Shown piece after piece: positions 1 through 8,667 of a stretch of 59,369 nt of DNA. The translations under genes were made by a program, and so were the position numbers. The notes under the pieces were generated by a model. That model was not told the DNA's origin, ran no database searches, and worked only from the letters and a program-made list of their open reading frames with translations. Position 1 is the first letter of the stretch; every line of letters starts with the position of its first letter. This DNA is from Flavobacteriaceae bacterium (lineage in GTDB: Bacteria > Bacteroidota > Bacteroidia > Flavobacteriales > Flavobacteriaceae): contig CANKLE010000013.1 of assembly GCA_947483075.1 (NCBI GenBank), forward strand, positions 1 to 59,369. The letters are read 5' to 3'.

Positions 1-23
1 GAGTTCTTCCTATATTTACGCCC

Positions 24-950
24 ATGAATCTCTCGCAACAGCAGTCGCAAATTGCCCGTTTTGATCACTTGGAATTGCTTGCCAATCAGGTGGTGGAAGG
101 CTTTATTTCGGGCATGCACAAAAGTCCGTTTCACGGGTTTTCGGCCGAGTTTGCCGAGCATAAAGTGTATAATCCCGGCGAAAGCACCAAGCATATGGAT
201 TGGAAATTGTTTGCCAAAACCGACCGTTTGTACACCAAGCGTTTTGACGAAGAGACCAACATGCGCTGCCATATAATCATTGACAATTCCTCGTCAATGC
301 ATTACCCCAAATTAAGGGACAATGAGCCGTTTTACAGCAGTAAAATAGGATTTGCGGTCTTGGCTTCGGCGGTGCTCATGAATCTGCTCAAAAAGCAACG
401 CGATGCCGTAGGTTTGAGTTTGTTTTCGGACCGCTACGAATACTATGCGCCCGAGAAAGGCAGTGATCGACACCACCGCATGATTTTACAACAGTTGCAA
501 AACGTGTTGGAGGCACCCAAAGCGGCCAAGAGCACCAACACCATTGCCTATTTGCATCAAATTGCCGAGAAAATTCACCGCCGTTCGATGATCGTGTTGT
601 TTACCGACATGTTTCAATTGGAGGATGAAAAAGCCTTATTTTCGGCTTTGCAACACCTCAAACACCAAAAACATAAAGTCGTTTTATTTCATGTGATTGA
701 CGAAAAAACCGAATTGCATTTTGATTTTGACAACGCCCCGCGCAAATTTATCGACGTAGAAACCGGCGAATTTGTGAATATCTATGCCGATAATGTGAAG
801 GAAATTTATGCACAAAAGCTGCAGGCCTACTTCAAAAGGTTGGCTGAAACCTGCATGCAAAACAAGATAAAATATGTGCCGGTAAATGTGGGCGCCGATT
901 TCGAAAAAATTCTAACGACTTACTTGGTTGAAAAACAAAGTTTTGGCTGA
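24..950 (+). CDS. DUF58 domain-containing protein
   Basis: A 308-residue soluble protein of the DUF58 family. The family signature (NPGESTKHMDWKLFAKTDR, residues 50-68) is followed by a von Willebrand A-like fold with a MIDAS-type DxSxS (D87, S89, S91 in IIIDNSSSM) and a second metal-loop candidate VLFTDMF near residue 195. Family members usually sit in MoxR ATPase-DUF58-BatA operons and are thought to act with MoxR as metal-dependent chaperone or stress factors. The window starts just upstream, so a moxR partner cannot be seen. TATATTTA at 11-18 resembles a -7 element only 6 bases before the ATG, which would give a nearly leaderless mRNA, or transcription may come from further upstream. Confidence 0.93.
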   Translation: MNLSQQQSQIARFDHLELLANQVVEGFISGMHKSPFHGFSAEFAEHKVYNPGESTKHMDWKLFAKTDRLYTKRFDEETNMRCHIIIDNSSSMHYPKLRDNEPFYSSKIGFAVLASAVLMNLLKKQRDAVGLSLFSDRYEYYAPEKGSDRHHRMILQQLQNVLEAPKAAKSTNTIAYLHQIAEKIHRRSMIVLFTDMFQLEDEKALFSALQHLKHQKHKVVLFHVIDEKTELHFDFDNAPRKFIDVETGEFVNIYADNVKEIYAQKLQAYFKRLAETCMQNKIKYVPVNVGADFEKILTTYLVEKQSFG

Positions 951-988
951 TAATTTTAGAGCGGGCTAAATAAAATGAAAATAAATAC

Positions 989-1018
989 TTGCAGAAGTAA
1001 ATTTCTCTAGTATATTTG
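989..1018 (+). promoter_or_regulatory. Promoter of tRNA-Asp
   Basis: TTG at 989-991, a 19-base spacer and TATATTTG at 1011-1018 match the Bacteroidetes sigma-ABfr consensus (TTG, about 19 bases, TAnnTTTG). The tRNA starts 40 bases after the -7 element. Confidence 0.8.
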
Positions 1019-1057
1019 CAACCGCTAATAAAGTTTCTAGTAAACGATAGTCAGCAA

Positions 1058-1131
1058 GGTTTGGTAGTTCAGTTGGTTAGAATACATGCCTGTCACGCAT
1101 GGGGTCGCGGGTTCGAGTCCCGTCCAGACCG
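1058..1131 (+). tRNA. tRNA-Asp (anticodon GTC)
   Basis: A 74-base cloverleaf. The acceptor stem pairs GGTTTGG (1058-1064) with CCAGACC (1124-1130) with one G-T pair, and the discriminator is G1131. The anticodon loop reads CTGTCAC with GTC as anticodon, and the T arm is CGGGTTCGAGTCCCG. CCA is not encoded. It is flanked by a consensus promoter and a strong terminator, so it is a single-gene transcription unit. Confidence 0.98.
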
Positions 1132-1141
1132 CAACTTTAGG

Positions 1142-1175
1142 AAAAAAAGCGATTCTGTATTGAATCGCTTTTTTT
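1142..1175 (+). terminator. Intrinsic terminator of tRNA-Asp
   Basis: A perfect inverted repeat AAAAAAAGCGATTC / GAATCGCTTTTTTT with a 6-base loop, ending in T7. The A/T symmetry would also let it act on the minus strand. Confidence 0.9.
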
Positions 1176-1497
1176 CCCAGAGAAAGAAATTTCAAAGACG
1201 ATGTTTTTTTAAAGCATCTGAAACGAAAGTTGTGTTGTTTTCGTCTCGTTTTTTAAAATGAGACACGGTTTAGTAGTTAGACCAATGAAAAGCTTTTCGC
1301 CTCGGCGATCAGCTTTTTTGCTTTTTAAGAAACTTGAAATCACTTCCTCAAGTGCATAATCCTCAAAAAACAAAAAAAGCGATTAGTTTAAAAAATGATT
1401 ATATCTTTAACCCAATTCCATTTTTTATTAGTCAATCTTATCTTTAAAAATTAATTTACTACTGTTATTTCAAATAAAATAACGGCTCAAAAATTTT
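1176..1497. other. Gene-free interval before the anchor-L protein
   Basis: About 320 bases with no supported gene. It holds one copy of a 60-bp direct repeat with a terminator hairpin (1267-1326) and an AT-rich leader. TATCTTTA at 1439-1446 could be a -7 element for the next gene, but no -33 TTG is correctly spaced. No clear Shine-Dalgarno is seen, which is normal in Bacteroidetes. Confidence 0.6.
1267..1326 (+). repeat. 60-bp direct repeat, copy 1 (carries a terminator hairpin)
   Basis: Aligns without gaps (offset 1810) to 3077-3136. The conserved core is CCTCGGCGA followed by AGCTTTTTTGCTTTT. Here AAAAGCT (1287-1293) pairs with AGCTTTT and TCGCC with GGCGA, giving a terminator-like hairpin. 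The two copies flank the anchor-L T9SS gene. Confidence 0.75.
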
Positions 1498-3033
1498 ATG
1501 ATGAAGAAAACAGTACTTTTTTTATTGCTCCTATCAATTCACAGTATGCAAGGTCAATTGGTTGTAGATAATACGGCTCAAACGCCAGCTCAACTCGTTC
1601 AAAATTTACTTTTAGGAAATGACATTACAGCATCTAATATAAAATTTAATGGCTCAACGGCCGCAGCAAATACTTTAATGGAACAAGTTGGTGCGTTTTC
1701 AAATGGAGAGAACACCAATATTGGCCTAAACAGCGGAATACTATTAGCTACCGGAAACGCATCGATAGCCGTGGGGCCTAATAACCAAGCAGGGGCAAGT
1801 TTATTGCCTGCAACTTCTTCTATGGGCGATCCTGATTTGGCTTTGTTGACCACCGGAATTGTAAAAAACACCTCAATTATTGAATTTGATTTTGTGCCGA
1901 TTGGACAGAACTTACGCTTAAATTTTGTTTTTGCTTCAGAAGAGTATCTAGAATTTGTAAATACCAATCACAGTGATGTATTTGGTTTTTTTATTAGCGG
2001 CCCGGGTATCTCAGGACCTTACAGCGGAAATGCACAAAACATTGCGGTATTGCCTAATTCAACCGTTCCAATTACAATTGACACGGTGAATAACCTTGTG
2101 AATACGGGGTATTATATAAATAACGGAACAGGATCAACTCCTTTGGTAAATACATCTATTGAATACGATGGATTTTTAAAAGTTATCGCGGCCATAGCAA
2201 ATGTGCAATGTGGGCAGACTTATCACATTAAATTAGCCATAGCCAACGTAGGAGACAACAATTTTGACTCCGCTGTTTTTATTGAGGCCAATAGTTTCAA
2301 TGCCTATCCAACCATTAATTTACCTTCTGATTTATTGGTTTCTAATGGTTTGGCGCTTTGTAGTGGTAATGCCGAGCCGATATGTACAGGGCTATCAAAT
2401 TCTACGATACATGCATGGACATTAAACGGGAATGTCATTCCTGGTGTAACAGGATCCTGTGTAACTATTAGTTCTCCCGGCGAATTATGTGTTACGGTTT
2501 ATCCCATGGGCAGTGGATGTCCCTCTTCAAGATGCATAAATGTGGAGTTTGCACAACCTGTTGTTCCAACATTTAATTCAATTGGTCCGTATGTGCAAAA
2601 CGAGATTCCGCTAAGTTTACCGAGCAGTTCTAGTAATGCAATTTCAGGAACCTGGTTTCCCGCTACCATTTCTACGGCAACTGTGGGAACACAAGCTTAT
2701 ACGTTTACCCCAAATCCGGATCAATGTGCCACTGTTGTGCCTTTACAAGTCACGGTGAATCCATCCTTAGCCGCCCCACAATTTCCAAACAATACGATAC
2801 GGGTATACCCCAATCCGGCCCACGAAAAACTTACCATTAAATTGTTGACTCCTGATTTTGTCAAACAAATTAAGTTGATGGATATACTAGGCAGAATTAT
2901 CAAAACAGAAAATTTCACAACTTCTAATGCTGAAGTGGTACTAAATCTAAATGAAATTGAAAAAGGAAATTACTTCATCGAAGTTGTTACAGCTACTAAT
3001 CAGAGAGAAATCAAGAAAATTATCGTGAATTAA
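1498..3033 (+). CDS. Choice-of-anchor L domain protein with T9SS type A sorting domain
   Basis: A 511-residue secreted protein. Residues 1-20 are a Sec signal peptide (MMKKT, leucine run, cleavage after GQ); the start could also be the second Met at 1501. Residues about 35-265 form the choice-of-anchor L domain, with the typical LNFVFASEEYLEFV and SDVFGFFISGPG motifs. A short Cys-containing Ig-like stretch follows (residues 275-430). The last 75 residues, from VYPNPAHEKL near residue 436 to the final basic/hydrophobic strand, are a T9SS sorting domain, so export across the outer membrane by T9SS is expected. The ligand of anchor-L domains is not known; a surface adhesin role is inference. The gene is bracketed by 60-bp direct repeats. 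Confidence 0.9.
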   Translation: MMKKTVLFLLLLSIHSMQGQLVVDNTAQTPAQLVQNLLLGNDITASNIKFNGSTAAANTLMEQVGAFSNGENTNIGLNSGILLATGNASIAVGPNNQAGASLLPATSSMGDPDLALLTTGIVKNTSIIEFDFVPIGQNLRLNFVFASEEYLEFVNTNHSDVFGFFISGPGISGPYSGNAQNIAVLPNSTVPITIDTVNNLVNTGYYINNGTGSTPLVNTSIEYDGFLKVIAAIANVQCGQTYHIKLAIANVGDNNFDSAVFIEANSFNAYPTINLPSDLLVSNGLALCSGNAEPICTGLSNSTIHAWTLNGNVIPGVTGSCVTISSPGELCVTVYPMGSGCPSSRCINVEFAQPVVPTFNSIGPYVQNEIPLSLPSSSSNAISGTWFPATISTATVGTQAYTFTPNPDQCATVVPLQVTVNPSLAAPQFPNNTIRVYPNPAHEKLTIKLLTPDFVKQIKLMDILGRIIKTENFTTSNAEVVLNLNEIEKGNYFIEVVTATNQREIKKIIVN

Positions 3034-3076
3034 AACAACCTACTGTTAGAGTTGACCGTGCTTAATTTTTAAACTT

Positions 3077-3136
3077 GGTTGAGTTCGAAAACCCATGAAG
3101 AGCTATTTCCCTCGGCGAATAGCTTTTTTGCTTTTA
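3077..3136 (+). repeat. 60-bp direct repeat, copy 2 (terminator after the anchor-L gene)
   Basis: Second copy of the 1267-1326 element. Its hairpin AAGAGCTATT (3098-3107) / AATAGCTTTTTT (3118-3129) is a good intrinsic terminator for the upstream gene. A further small inverted repeat, GGGCTAAAGCCC (3137-3148), follows directly. Confidence 0.75.
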
Positions 3137-3211
3137 GGGCTAAAGCCCTTCCCGATTTTTGCCTAGTTTTTTGTATCTTTCGCAACGTTTAACTGATTTA
3201 TAAGCGATTAC

Positions 3212-3481
3212 ATGAAAAAAACAGTCCTGTTTTTAATTTTTTCCATCTTAACTTTATCATGCTCTACTAGTGGTTCAGGAAGTAATTCTTGTAACGACAT
3301 TGTTTGCGGGGGATCAGCGGGATACAATGGACCAGGCACCTACATGATCTACCGAGGCACCTTAAATCCCGATACCTGTGGAACGATAGAATTAGACGTA
3401 AATCAATCAACTTTTCAATATTATCAAAGTCGTTGGCAGCAGAACCCTGAAGGTTATTGTTGTTGGGATGGATTTAAATAA
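3212..3481 (+). CDS. Small cysteine-rich lipoprotein, unknown function
   Basis: An 89-residue predicted lipoprotein. A signal peptide (MKKTVLFLIFSILTLSC) ends in a lipobox with the lipidated Cys at residue 17. The mature part has six further Cys, including CNDIVC and YCCWD near the C-terminus, which suggests a disulfide-stabilised extracytoplasmic module. I do not recognise a family. It is first of three consecutive small lipoprotein genes with gaps of 7 and 6 bases, likely one transcript. TATCTTTC at 3174-3181 is a possible -7 element. GY-C-CWD recurs as GYLCWD in the third lipoprotein, which may be chance. Confidence 0.8.
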   Translation: MKKTVLFLIFSILTLSCSTSGSGSNSCNDIVCGGSAGYNGPGTYMIYRGTLNPDTCGTIELDVNQSTFQYYQSRWQQNPEGYCCWDGFK

Positions 3482-3488
3482 AATTAAT

Positions 3489-3680
3489 ATGAAAAAAACA
3501 TCAATTTATTTATTCTTAGCTTTTGTCTTAATATTGGCTGCTTGCGATAAAGACAGTTCAAATTCAGGCTGTCTATGTGTTGTGACGCTTAATGGCCAAA
3601 TGTGGTCGCAACAAAATGTTGCCGATTGCTCGACTTGTTTCGCTCCACAAGGGTATTCCGCAAATTGCAATTGTGATTAA
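3489..3680 (+). CDS. Very small cysteine-rich lipoprotein, unknown function
   Basis: A 63-residue lipoprotein. I place the start at the ATG giving MKKTSIYLF, because it yields a clean signal peptide; a start 21 bases upstream would overlap the previous gene and put charged residues before it. The lipobox is LILAAC (Cys at residue 19). The mature 45 residues contain eight Cys in pairs (CLC, CSTC, CNC) around one QMWSQQNV segment. The pattern resembles a compact disulfide or metal-binding peptide, but no family is recognised. Being so short, it depends on the lipobox and gene context for support. Confidence 0.7.
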   Translation: MKKTSIYLFLAFVLILAACDKDSSNSGCLCVVTLNGQMWSQQNVADCSTCFAPQGYSANCNCD

Positions 3681-3686
3681 AAACAA

Positions 3687-4145
3687 ATGAATGAAATGAA
3701 AAAAAATATTTTGTTGTTGATTGTTCTATTATTAGCATCATGTGCTACTACGAAACAATTTCAAAAATTCACACATAATACAACCTTAGAACCATCAAAA
3801 GCAAGAATATATGTGATTAGGCCTGGTTTTGCAGGAGGGGCAGTACAAACCTCAATTTTTTGCAATGATGTATTAATGGGTAAGACAGGAGGAAATGGTT
3901 ATCTGTGCTGGGATGTATTAGAAGGAAAATATACAATTGGTAATACCCAATTGATTCATGCAGGAATTACTTTAGGTACCGCAAATAATGAGGATTTATT
4001 TATAATAAATGCCAAAGCTGGTAAAACATATTACATAAAACAATATCCAAGATTCGGCGGTTTCTCTTTTGATTTTTTAGACAATCCTAGTGGGGAAGAA
4101 TTTTTAAAAGGAAAAAGTAAGCCGAAAGTTAATTATGTAGAATAA
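3687..4145 (+). CDS. DUF2846-like lipoprotein
   Basis: 152 residues; MKK at codon 4 (3696) is an alternative start. Lipobox LLASC gives a lipidated Cys near residue 19. The mature part fits DUF2846: ARIYVIRP at residues 40-47, a small beta-rich core with ligand-like phrases NDVLMGKTGGNGYLCWDVLEGKY, and AKAGKTYYIKQ at 111-121, which is the family's best-conserved strand. DUF2846 proteins are small envelope proteins of unknown role. It lies at the end of a three-lipoprotein run, 24 bases before a large T9SS protein, so co-expression with it is plausible. Confidence 0.82.
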   Translation: MNEMKKNILLLIVLLLASCATTKQFQKFTHNTTLEPSKARIYVIRPGFAGGAVQTSIFCNDVLMGKTGGNGYLCWDVLEGKYTIGNTQLIHAGITLGTANNEDLFIINAKAGKTYYIKQYPRFGGFSFDFLDNPSGEEFLKGKSKPKVNYVE

Positions 4146-4169
4146 GTTAAAATATCAAAAAAAAATAAC

Positions 4170-7100
4170 ATGAAAAAAACCATACTTTTTATTGCGGTAT
4201 TCTTAACTTCTATGGTGGGCTTTGCCCAATTTAATCAACCCGTTATATACAACTATGTTTGTGATGCCGACGCCGATGGGTATACGGCTTTTTATCTGGG
4301 AGAGATTACCTATGAAATACTAGGCACTGCCAATGCGCAATTGTATACCGTTACGCACCACCTGAATCAGCAAGATGCTTCCACAGGCTTGAATGCCATT
4401 AGCAATTTAACCTATACCAATGTAGTGCAATACACACAGTTGCTATTTGCACGCATAAAGAATATCCAAACCAATCAAGTGCAAATTATCGCATACCAAT
4501 TGCATGCCAATCCAGCACCTGTTTTTACGGAATATACCTATATAGTTTGTGATACGGACAGCGTAAACGATGGTTTTGCCGTATCAACGCATTTAAGCAT
4601 TTATGATTCCGTGTTTAGTGGTACTAATAATTACGTGACTTCCTATTTTCATTCCCAACAAGAGGCCGAATTTAATTTTAATGCGATAGATGCAAATAGC
4701 CCGTATTTTAATGCAACTCCATACCAAGATTTTGTGTATGTACGCGTTGTCAATCCTATTACCGGTTGTTTTACGGTTTCTACCTTAAATTTAATTGTTC
4801 AGTATTGTGGTGCGACGGCTTGTGAAGCTCCTTTTGCCTTTTCGGCTACAGCAAACGAAACTACCGCAATTGTAGATTGGTCAGGGACCGCCGCGGGAGA
4901 CCATTTTGAATTGTATGTGATGCCTGCAGGTTCTCCTGCTCCCACTGCCTCAACTACACCTTCTTTTATTGCCGCTCCAACTCAGTTTCAATATATAATA
5001 AACGGATTAATTTGCAACACGACCTACGATGTCTATATGAGAAATGTGTGTGCAAGCGGATTTTCCAGTGGATGGGTAAATACGGTAGTTACTACTAGTT
5101 TTTGTAACAGTAGTTACGCCAACCCCGTTGATTTGTATGCATGCGGAACAGGAGTTACAGCTTGTTTTAACCTCACCGAAAACACGCCTGTCATTTTAGG
5201 CAATTTAAATCCGGACAATTACCAAGTCTCGTATCATGATAATTACAATGATGTGCCAACGGGGACTAATGCCTTGCTTAATGCCAGTCAATATTGTACT
5301 GCAACTTCATCCACAATCTGGGTTCGAATAGTTGAGATAAGTACAGGTGCAGTTGAAATCAAATCGTTTGGTGTGTTTTTAGTGGATGCACCACCTACGC
5401 CAGATCAAACGTTGACTATTTGTTACAATGGCCCCAATTCGCCAACTTGTTGGGATTTGACACAAGTGGCGTACAACCTGAACCAAGACCCACAAAACGT
5501 TACCTATTATACATCGCAAAACGAAGCGTATATGGGAACTAATCCCATTCAAAACACCAGTTGTTTTTCAAGCATATTGGGAATGCCTTCACAACCCACC
5601 TTGTATTATCGCGTGTATTATCCGTTTTCGGGTTGTGTTTCTGTTGGATCAATTGCGTTGCTTTCCGTGAATTGTATCCAAGCCGGGCAACCTCAAAGTT
5701 TTGCTCAATGTATAGATGGCAACAATACCGCCTGTTTTATGCTTACCGATAATGATGCTCCCATAATGGGAACGTTAAATCCGGCAGATTATACCATTAC
5801 CTATCACGATTCCCCAAACACTGCCGAAGCCAATGTGAGCCCGCTTTCGTCACCTTATTGTGTGGGCGAAGGAAACTATGCGATCTATGCGCGTTTAGAC
5901 AACAACAACGACGCGGGCTACCTGACCATGGTGTTTTTCATAAATGTCAACTCATACAATTACAATCCAACCCCATTGGCTGAACTAAGTCAATGTGACG
6001 ACAACCTTGATGGCAACATCATCTTTGATTTAACTAGCGTGCAAGCACAGCTCAATTCATCGGCTCCGCTCACGTATTTTGCCAGCGAAGCAGCGGCGCA
6101 ATCCAATACCAATCTTATTGCAATGCCTGCAGCTTATTCAATCCCTGTACAGGCCAATGCCAGTGTGATTTATGTGCGAGAGAACATACCAAATGCCTGC
6201 GATAATATTTATAGTTTTCAGTTGCGCACCTTTTCCAACTGTAATTTAGCTTCCAATTGCATTATGGCCAATTCCTTGTGTAATGCGTTGGGAATTCCCT
6301 TTTCGAACACCGTAAACAACCAAATCACAGAGCCTGGAGCTAGTTATGGTTGTTTGGGTACTCATCCGAATCCTACCTGGTTTTATTTGCCAGTTAGTAA
6401 TCCAGGAGCCATTAATTTAATGGTGCAACAAAATTCTTCTATCGCATTCAATGCAAACGCCTATGATGTAGATTACATTGTCTACGGACCTTATACCAGC
6501 CCAACTGCACCCTGTTACAACCAACTCACTGCCGATAAAATTGTAAGCTGTAGTTATTCGTCGGCCGCAACCGAATACCCGGTAATACCGAATGCGCTAC
6601 CTGGCCAGTATTACCTAATCATGACCACCAATTTTAGTAACGTTCCCGGGTACATTAAAATTTCGGACATCGGAAACGGAAGTAGCGGAGGCATCGATTG
6701 TTCGGGCATGCGCCTAAATGCCTTTTTAGATTCAAATGTCAACGGCCTGCAAGACAATAACGAGCAAAATTTTCCTTTGGGGAATTTTCAATACGAGATC
6801 AACCAAAATGCGGTGGTGCATAATATTTCATCGCCAACGGGAATGTATAATATCTACGACACCAATGCCGCCAACTCGTATCAGTTAAATTATGTAATAG
6901 ATGCCGCTTATGCCAACCAATATCAGGCATCAACCGCTTCTTATTCGGATGTGCATGTGGTAATTGGCGGCGGTATGACCACCTATAATTTCCCCATTAC
7001 GATTTTGCAAGCCTACCACGATTTGGCTGTTACGGTAATTCCGCAAAACGCCCCACGCCCCGGGTTTATTTACCAAAATCTAATTACTTACAGAAACCTA

Positions 7101-8075
7101 GGAAATCAAGTGGTAGCCAATGCTACGCTAAACTTTACCAAAGATCCGATGGTGAGTATTAGTTCTACTTCGGCTCCCGGAATTGTTTCTAACGCCACTG
7201 GATTTGTATTTTCTGTGTCAAATTTGCAGCCTTTTGAATCTCGAACAATTACCGTGAATATGCAAGTTCCGGTAATTCCTACTGTAAATGCAGGGCAGTA
7301 CTTAACTAATTCGGCATCGATTAGCTCGGCAGTTACAGACGTAATGCCAGAAAACAACAACTCCACCACCACCGAAATGGTGATCAATGCCTATGACCCC
7401 AACGACAAAGTAGAGTCTCACGGGGAGAAAATATTGTTTTCAACATTTTCTAATTCAGATTACTTGTATTACACCATTCGTTTTGAAAACACGGGTAATG
7501 CCAGCGCGATAAATGTAGTGGTCAATGATTTACTAAACGAACAACTTGACGAGACCTCGATTGAGATGGTTGCATCTAGTCATTCCTATATTTTAGATCG
7601 TGTAGGCCGTAATTTGAGTTGGCGATTTAATGAAATCTTGTTGCCGCCTTCTATTGCCGAAACCGATACCGGAAAAGGGTTTATCACCTTCAAAATAAAA
7701 CCAAAACAAGGCTATGCCGTAGGGACAATTATACCCAATGCAGCAGCCATCTATTTTGATTTCAACCCGGCTATTGTAACCAATACGTTCTTGACCAAAT
7801 TTGTATCTACCTTAGGCACAAATAGTCCTGACTCCGTTGCCTTTTCAGTATACCCCAATCCGGCACACGGTCAAGTTGCTGTGCGTTTAGGTACTGCTTC
7901 GGCCACCATAGAAAACATTAAAATACTCGACTACACGGGCAAATGTATTTTGCAACAAGTGGGCTCTACAGAGTCAGAAATGGTCGATGTTCAGCAATTG
8001 GCTCAGGGCATTTATCTGGTAGAAGTAACTACGAGTTTGCAACAAAAGGCCATTCAGAAATTAATCATAAAATAA
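4170..8075 (+). CDS. Large multi-repeat T9SS surface protein (FN3, DUF7619-like, type A sorting domain)
   Basis: A 1301-residue secreted protein with signal peptide MKKTILFIAVFLTSMVGFAQ. Residues 20-215 and 315-690 contain about six copies of an 80-110-residue Cys-containing module with a shared pattern: C..D, a FDL/FNL motif, a NPxxYxVxYH-like strand, then a VYVRV/IYARL strand. A fibronectin type III domain (about 218-310) splits the series. A DUF11/DUF7619-like domain begins at AYDPNDKVESHG (residue 1073) and ends in YFDFNPAIVTNT, and a T9SS sorting domain begins at VYPNPAHGQV (about 1227). The module type is common in gliding Flavobacteria; cargo function is unknown, and adhesin or mucus matrix are possibilities. 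Confidence 0.88.
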   Translation: MKKTILFIAVFLTSMVGFAQFNQPVIYNYVCDADADGYTAFYLGEITYEILGTANAQLYTVTHHLNQQDASTGLNAISNLTYTNVVQYTQLLFARIKNIQTNQVQIIAYQLHANPAPVFTEYTYIVCDTDSVNDGFAVSTHLSIYDSVFSGTNNYVTSYFHSQQEAEFNFNAIDANSPYFNATPYQDFVYVRVVNPITGCFTVSTLNLIVQYCGATACEAPFAFSATANETTAIVDWSGTAAGDHFELYVMPAGSPAPTASTTPSFIAAPTQFQYIINGLICNTTYDVYMRNVCASGFSSGWVNTVVTTSFCNSSYANPVDLYACGTGVTACFNLTENTPVILGNLNPDNYQVSYHDNYNDVPTGTNALLNASQYCTATSSTIWVRIVEISTGAVEIKSFGVFLVDAPPTPDQTLTICYNGPNSPTCWDLTQVAYNLNQDPQNVTYYTSQNEAYMGTNPIQNTSCFSSILGMPSQPTLYYRVYYPFSGCVSVGSIALLSVNCIQAGQPQSFAQCIDGNNTACFMLTDNDAPIMGTLNPADYTITYHDSPNTAEANVSPLSSPYCVGEGNYAIYARLDNNNDAGYLTMVFFINVNSYNYNPTPLAELSQCDDNLDGNIIFDLTSVQAQLNSSAPLTYFASEAAAQSNTNLIAMPAAYSIPVQANASVIYVRENIPNACDNIYSFQLRTFSNCNLASNCIMANSLCNALGIPFSNTVNNQITEPGASYGCLGTHPNPTWFYLPVSNPGAINLMVQQNSSIAFNANAYDVDYIVYGPYTSPTAPCYNQLTADKIVSCSYSSAATEYPVIPNALPGQYYLIMTTNFSNVPGYIKISDIGNGSSGGIDCSGMRLNAFLDSNVNGLQDNNEQNFPLGNFQYEINQNAVVHNISSPTGMYNIYDTNAANSYQLNYVIDAAYANQYQASTASYSDVHVVIGGGMTTYNFPITILQAYHDLAVTVIPQNAPRPGFIYQNLITYRNLGNQVVANATLNFTKDPMVSISSTSAPGIVSNATGFVFSVSNLQPFESRTITVNMQVPVIPTVNAGQYLTNSASISSAVTDVMPENNNSTTTEMVINAYDPNDKVESHGEKILFSTFSNSDYLYYTIRFENTGNASAINVVVNDLLNEQLDETSIEMVASSHSYILDRVGRNLSWRFNEILLPPSIAETDTGKGFITFKIKPKQGYAVGTIIPNAAAIYFDFNPAIVTNTFLTKFVSTLGTNSPDSVAFSVYPNPAHGQVAVRLGTASATIENIKILDYTGKCILQQVGSTESEMVDVQQLAQGIYLVEVTTSLQQKAIQKLIIK

Positions 8076-8092
8076 ACCTAGAATTCAACTAC

Positions 8093-8120
8093 AAAACCAG
8101 CTTTCACGAGCTGGTTTTTT
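8093..8120 (+). terminator. Intrinsic terminator after the 1301-residue T9SS gene
   Basis: AAAACCAGCT / AGCTGGTTTT stem, 6-base loop TTCACG, then a T run. Confidence 0.9.
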
Positions 8121-8158
8121 GTTTGCAGTTGCCTCGAATTCGGTTATGATTTATTTAC

Positions 8159-8166
8159 TACTTTTG
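8159..8166 (+). promoter_or_regulatory. Candidate -7 element
   Basis: TACTTTTG fits TAnnTTTG and lies 20 bases before the lipoprotein ATG. No correctly spaced TTG is present upstream. Confidence 0.4.
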
Positions 8167-8185
8167 ACGTGTTAAGCACACCGTT

Positions 8186-8659
8186 ATGAACAGCAAACCA
8201 ATTTTTTATTTTGCATTGATTTTCCTTTTGGGAGCTTGTCAGTTTATGGATAAACAGGTGCCCAAGAAAGCCGTGTTGTTGCAAAAAGAACTCCAGGCAA
8301 TCAATTGGAACCAAGTAGACGAATACCCCTCTTTTTCCCAATGTGATTCGCTGAAGGACACCAAAGCCAATCAGGCCTGCTTTTTTTCTTGCTTAACCCA
8401 GTTGGTTCAAGCGCGTTTGGCCGCCGACACCCTGACGGTTCTCTACCCTGATTTGGAAGCCATCAACCTAAAAGTTACAGTTATGCCAAATGCTACCCTA
8501 AAATTCGAACCCCAAATCTCGGATACAGTTGCCTATAATAAAGCCCTTATTGACAGCGTATTCAAAGCGAGAATGGTAGGCTTTCCTAAAGTAAATCCGG
8601 CGATCAAAAGAGGCTTGCCGGTAAAAACGCAATTCCTATTGCCTGTTGTGCTTCGATAA
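8186..8659 (+). CDS. Lipoprotein with TonB C-terminal-like end
   Basis: 157 residues. The lipobox LLGAC places the lipid at Cys18. The mature part carries three Cys in CDSLKDTKANQACFFSC, then a strand-rich region. The C-terminus (PAIKRGLPVKTQFLLPVVL) resembles the last strands of TonB C-terminal domains, where a proline, a GxPV turn and an FxLPV strand recur. A true TonB would have a membrane anchor, so this looks like a TonB-C-like domain on a lipoprotein. It is convergent with the glycosyltransferase gene, 8 bases away. The TonB link is a motif-level inference. Confidence 0.7.
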   Translation: MNSKPIFYFALIFLLGACQFMDKQVPKKAVLLQKELQAINWNQVDEYPSFSQCDSLKDTKANQACFFSCLTQLVQARLAADTLTVLYPDLEAINLKVTVMPNATLKFEPQISDTVAYNKALIDSVFKARMVGFPKVNPAIKRGLPVKTQFLLPVVLR

Positions 8660-8667
8660 GTAATCTC

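Noticed and set aside
1016..1261. Open frame of 81 codons on the plus strand over the tRNA region
   Set aside because: It runs through the tRNA-Asp gene and its terminator; the peptide is not protein-like.
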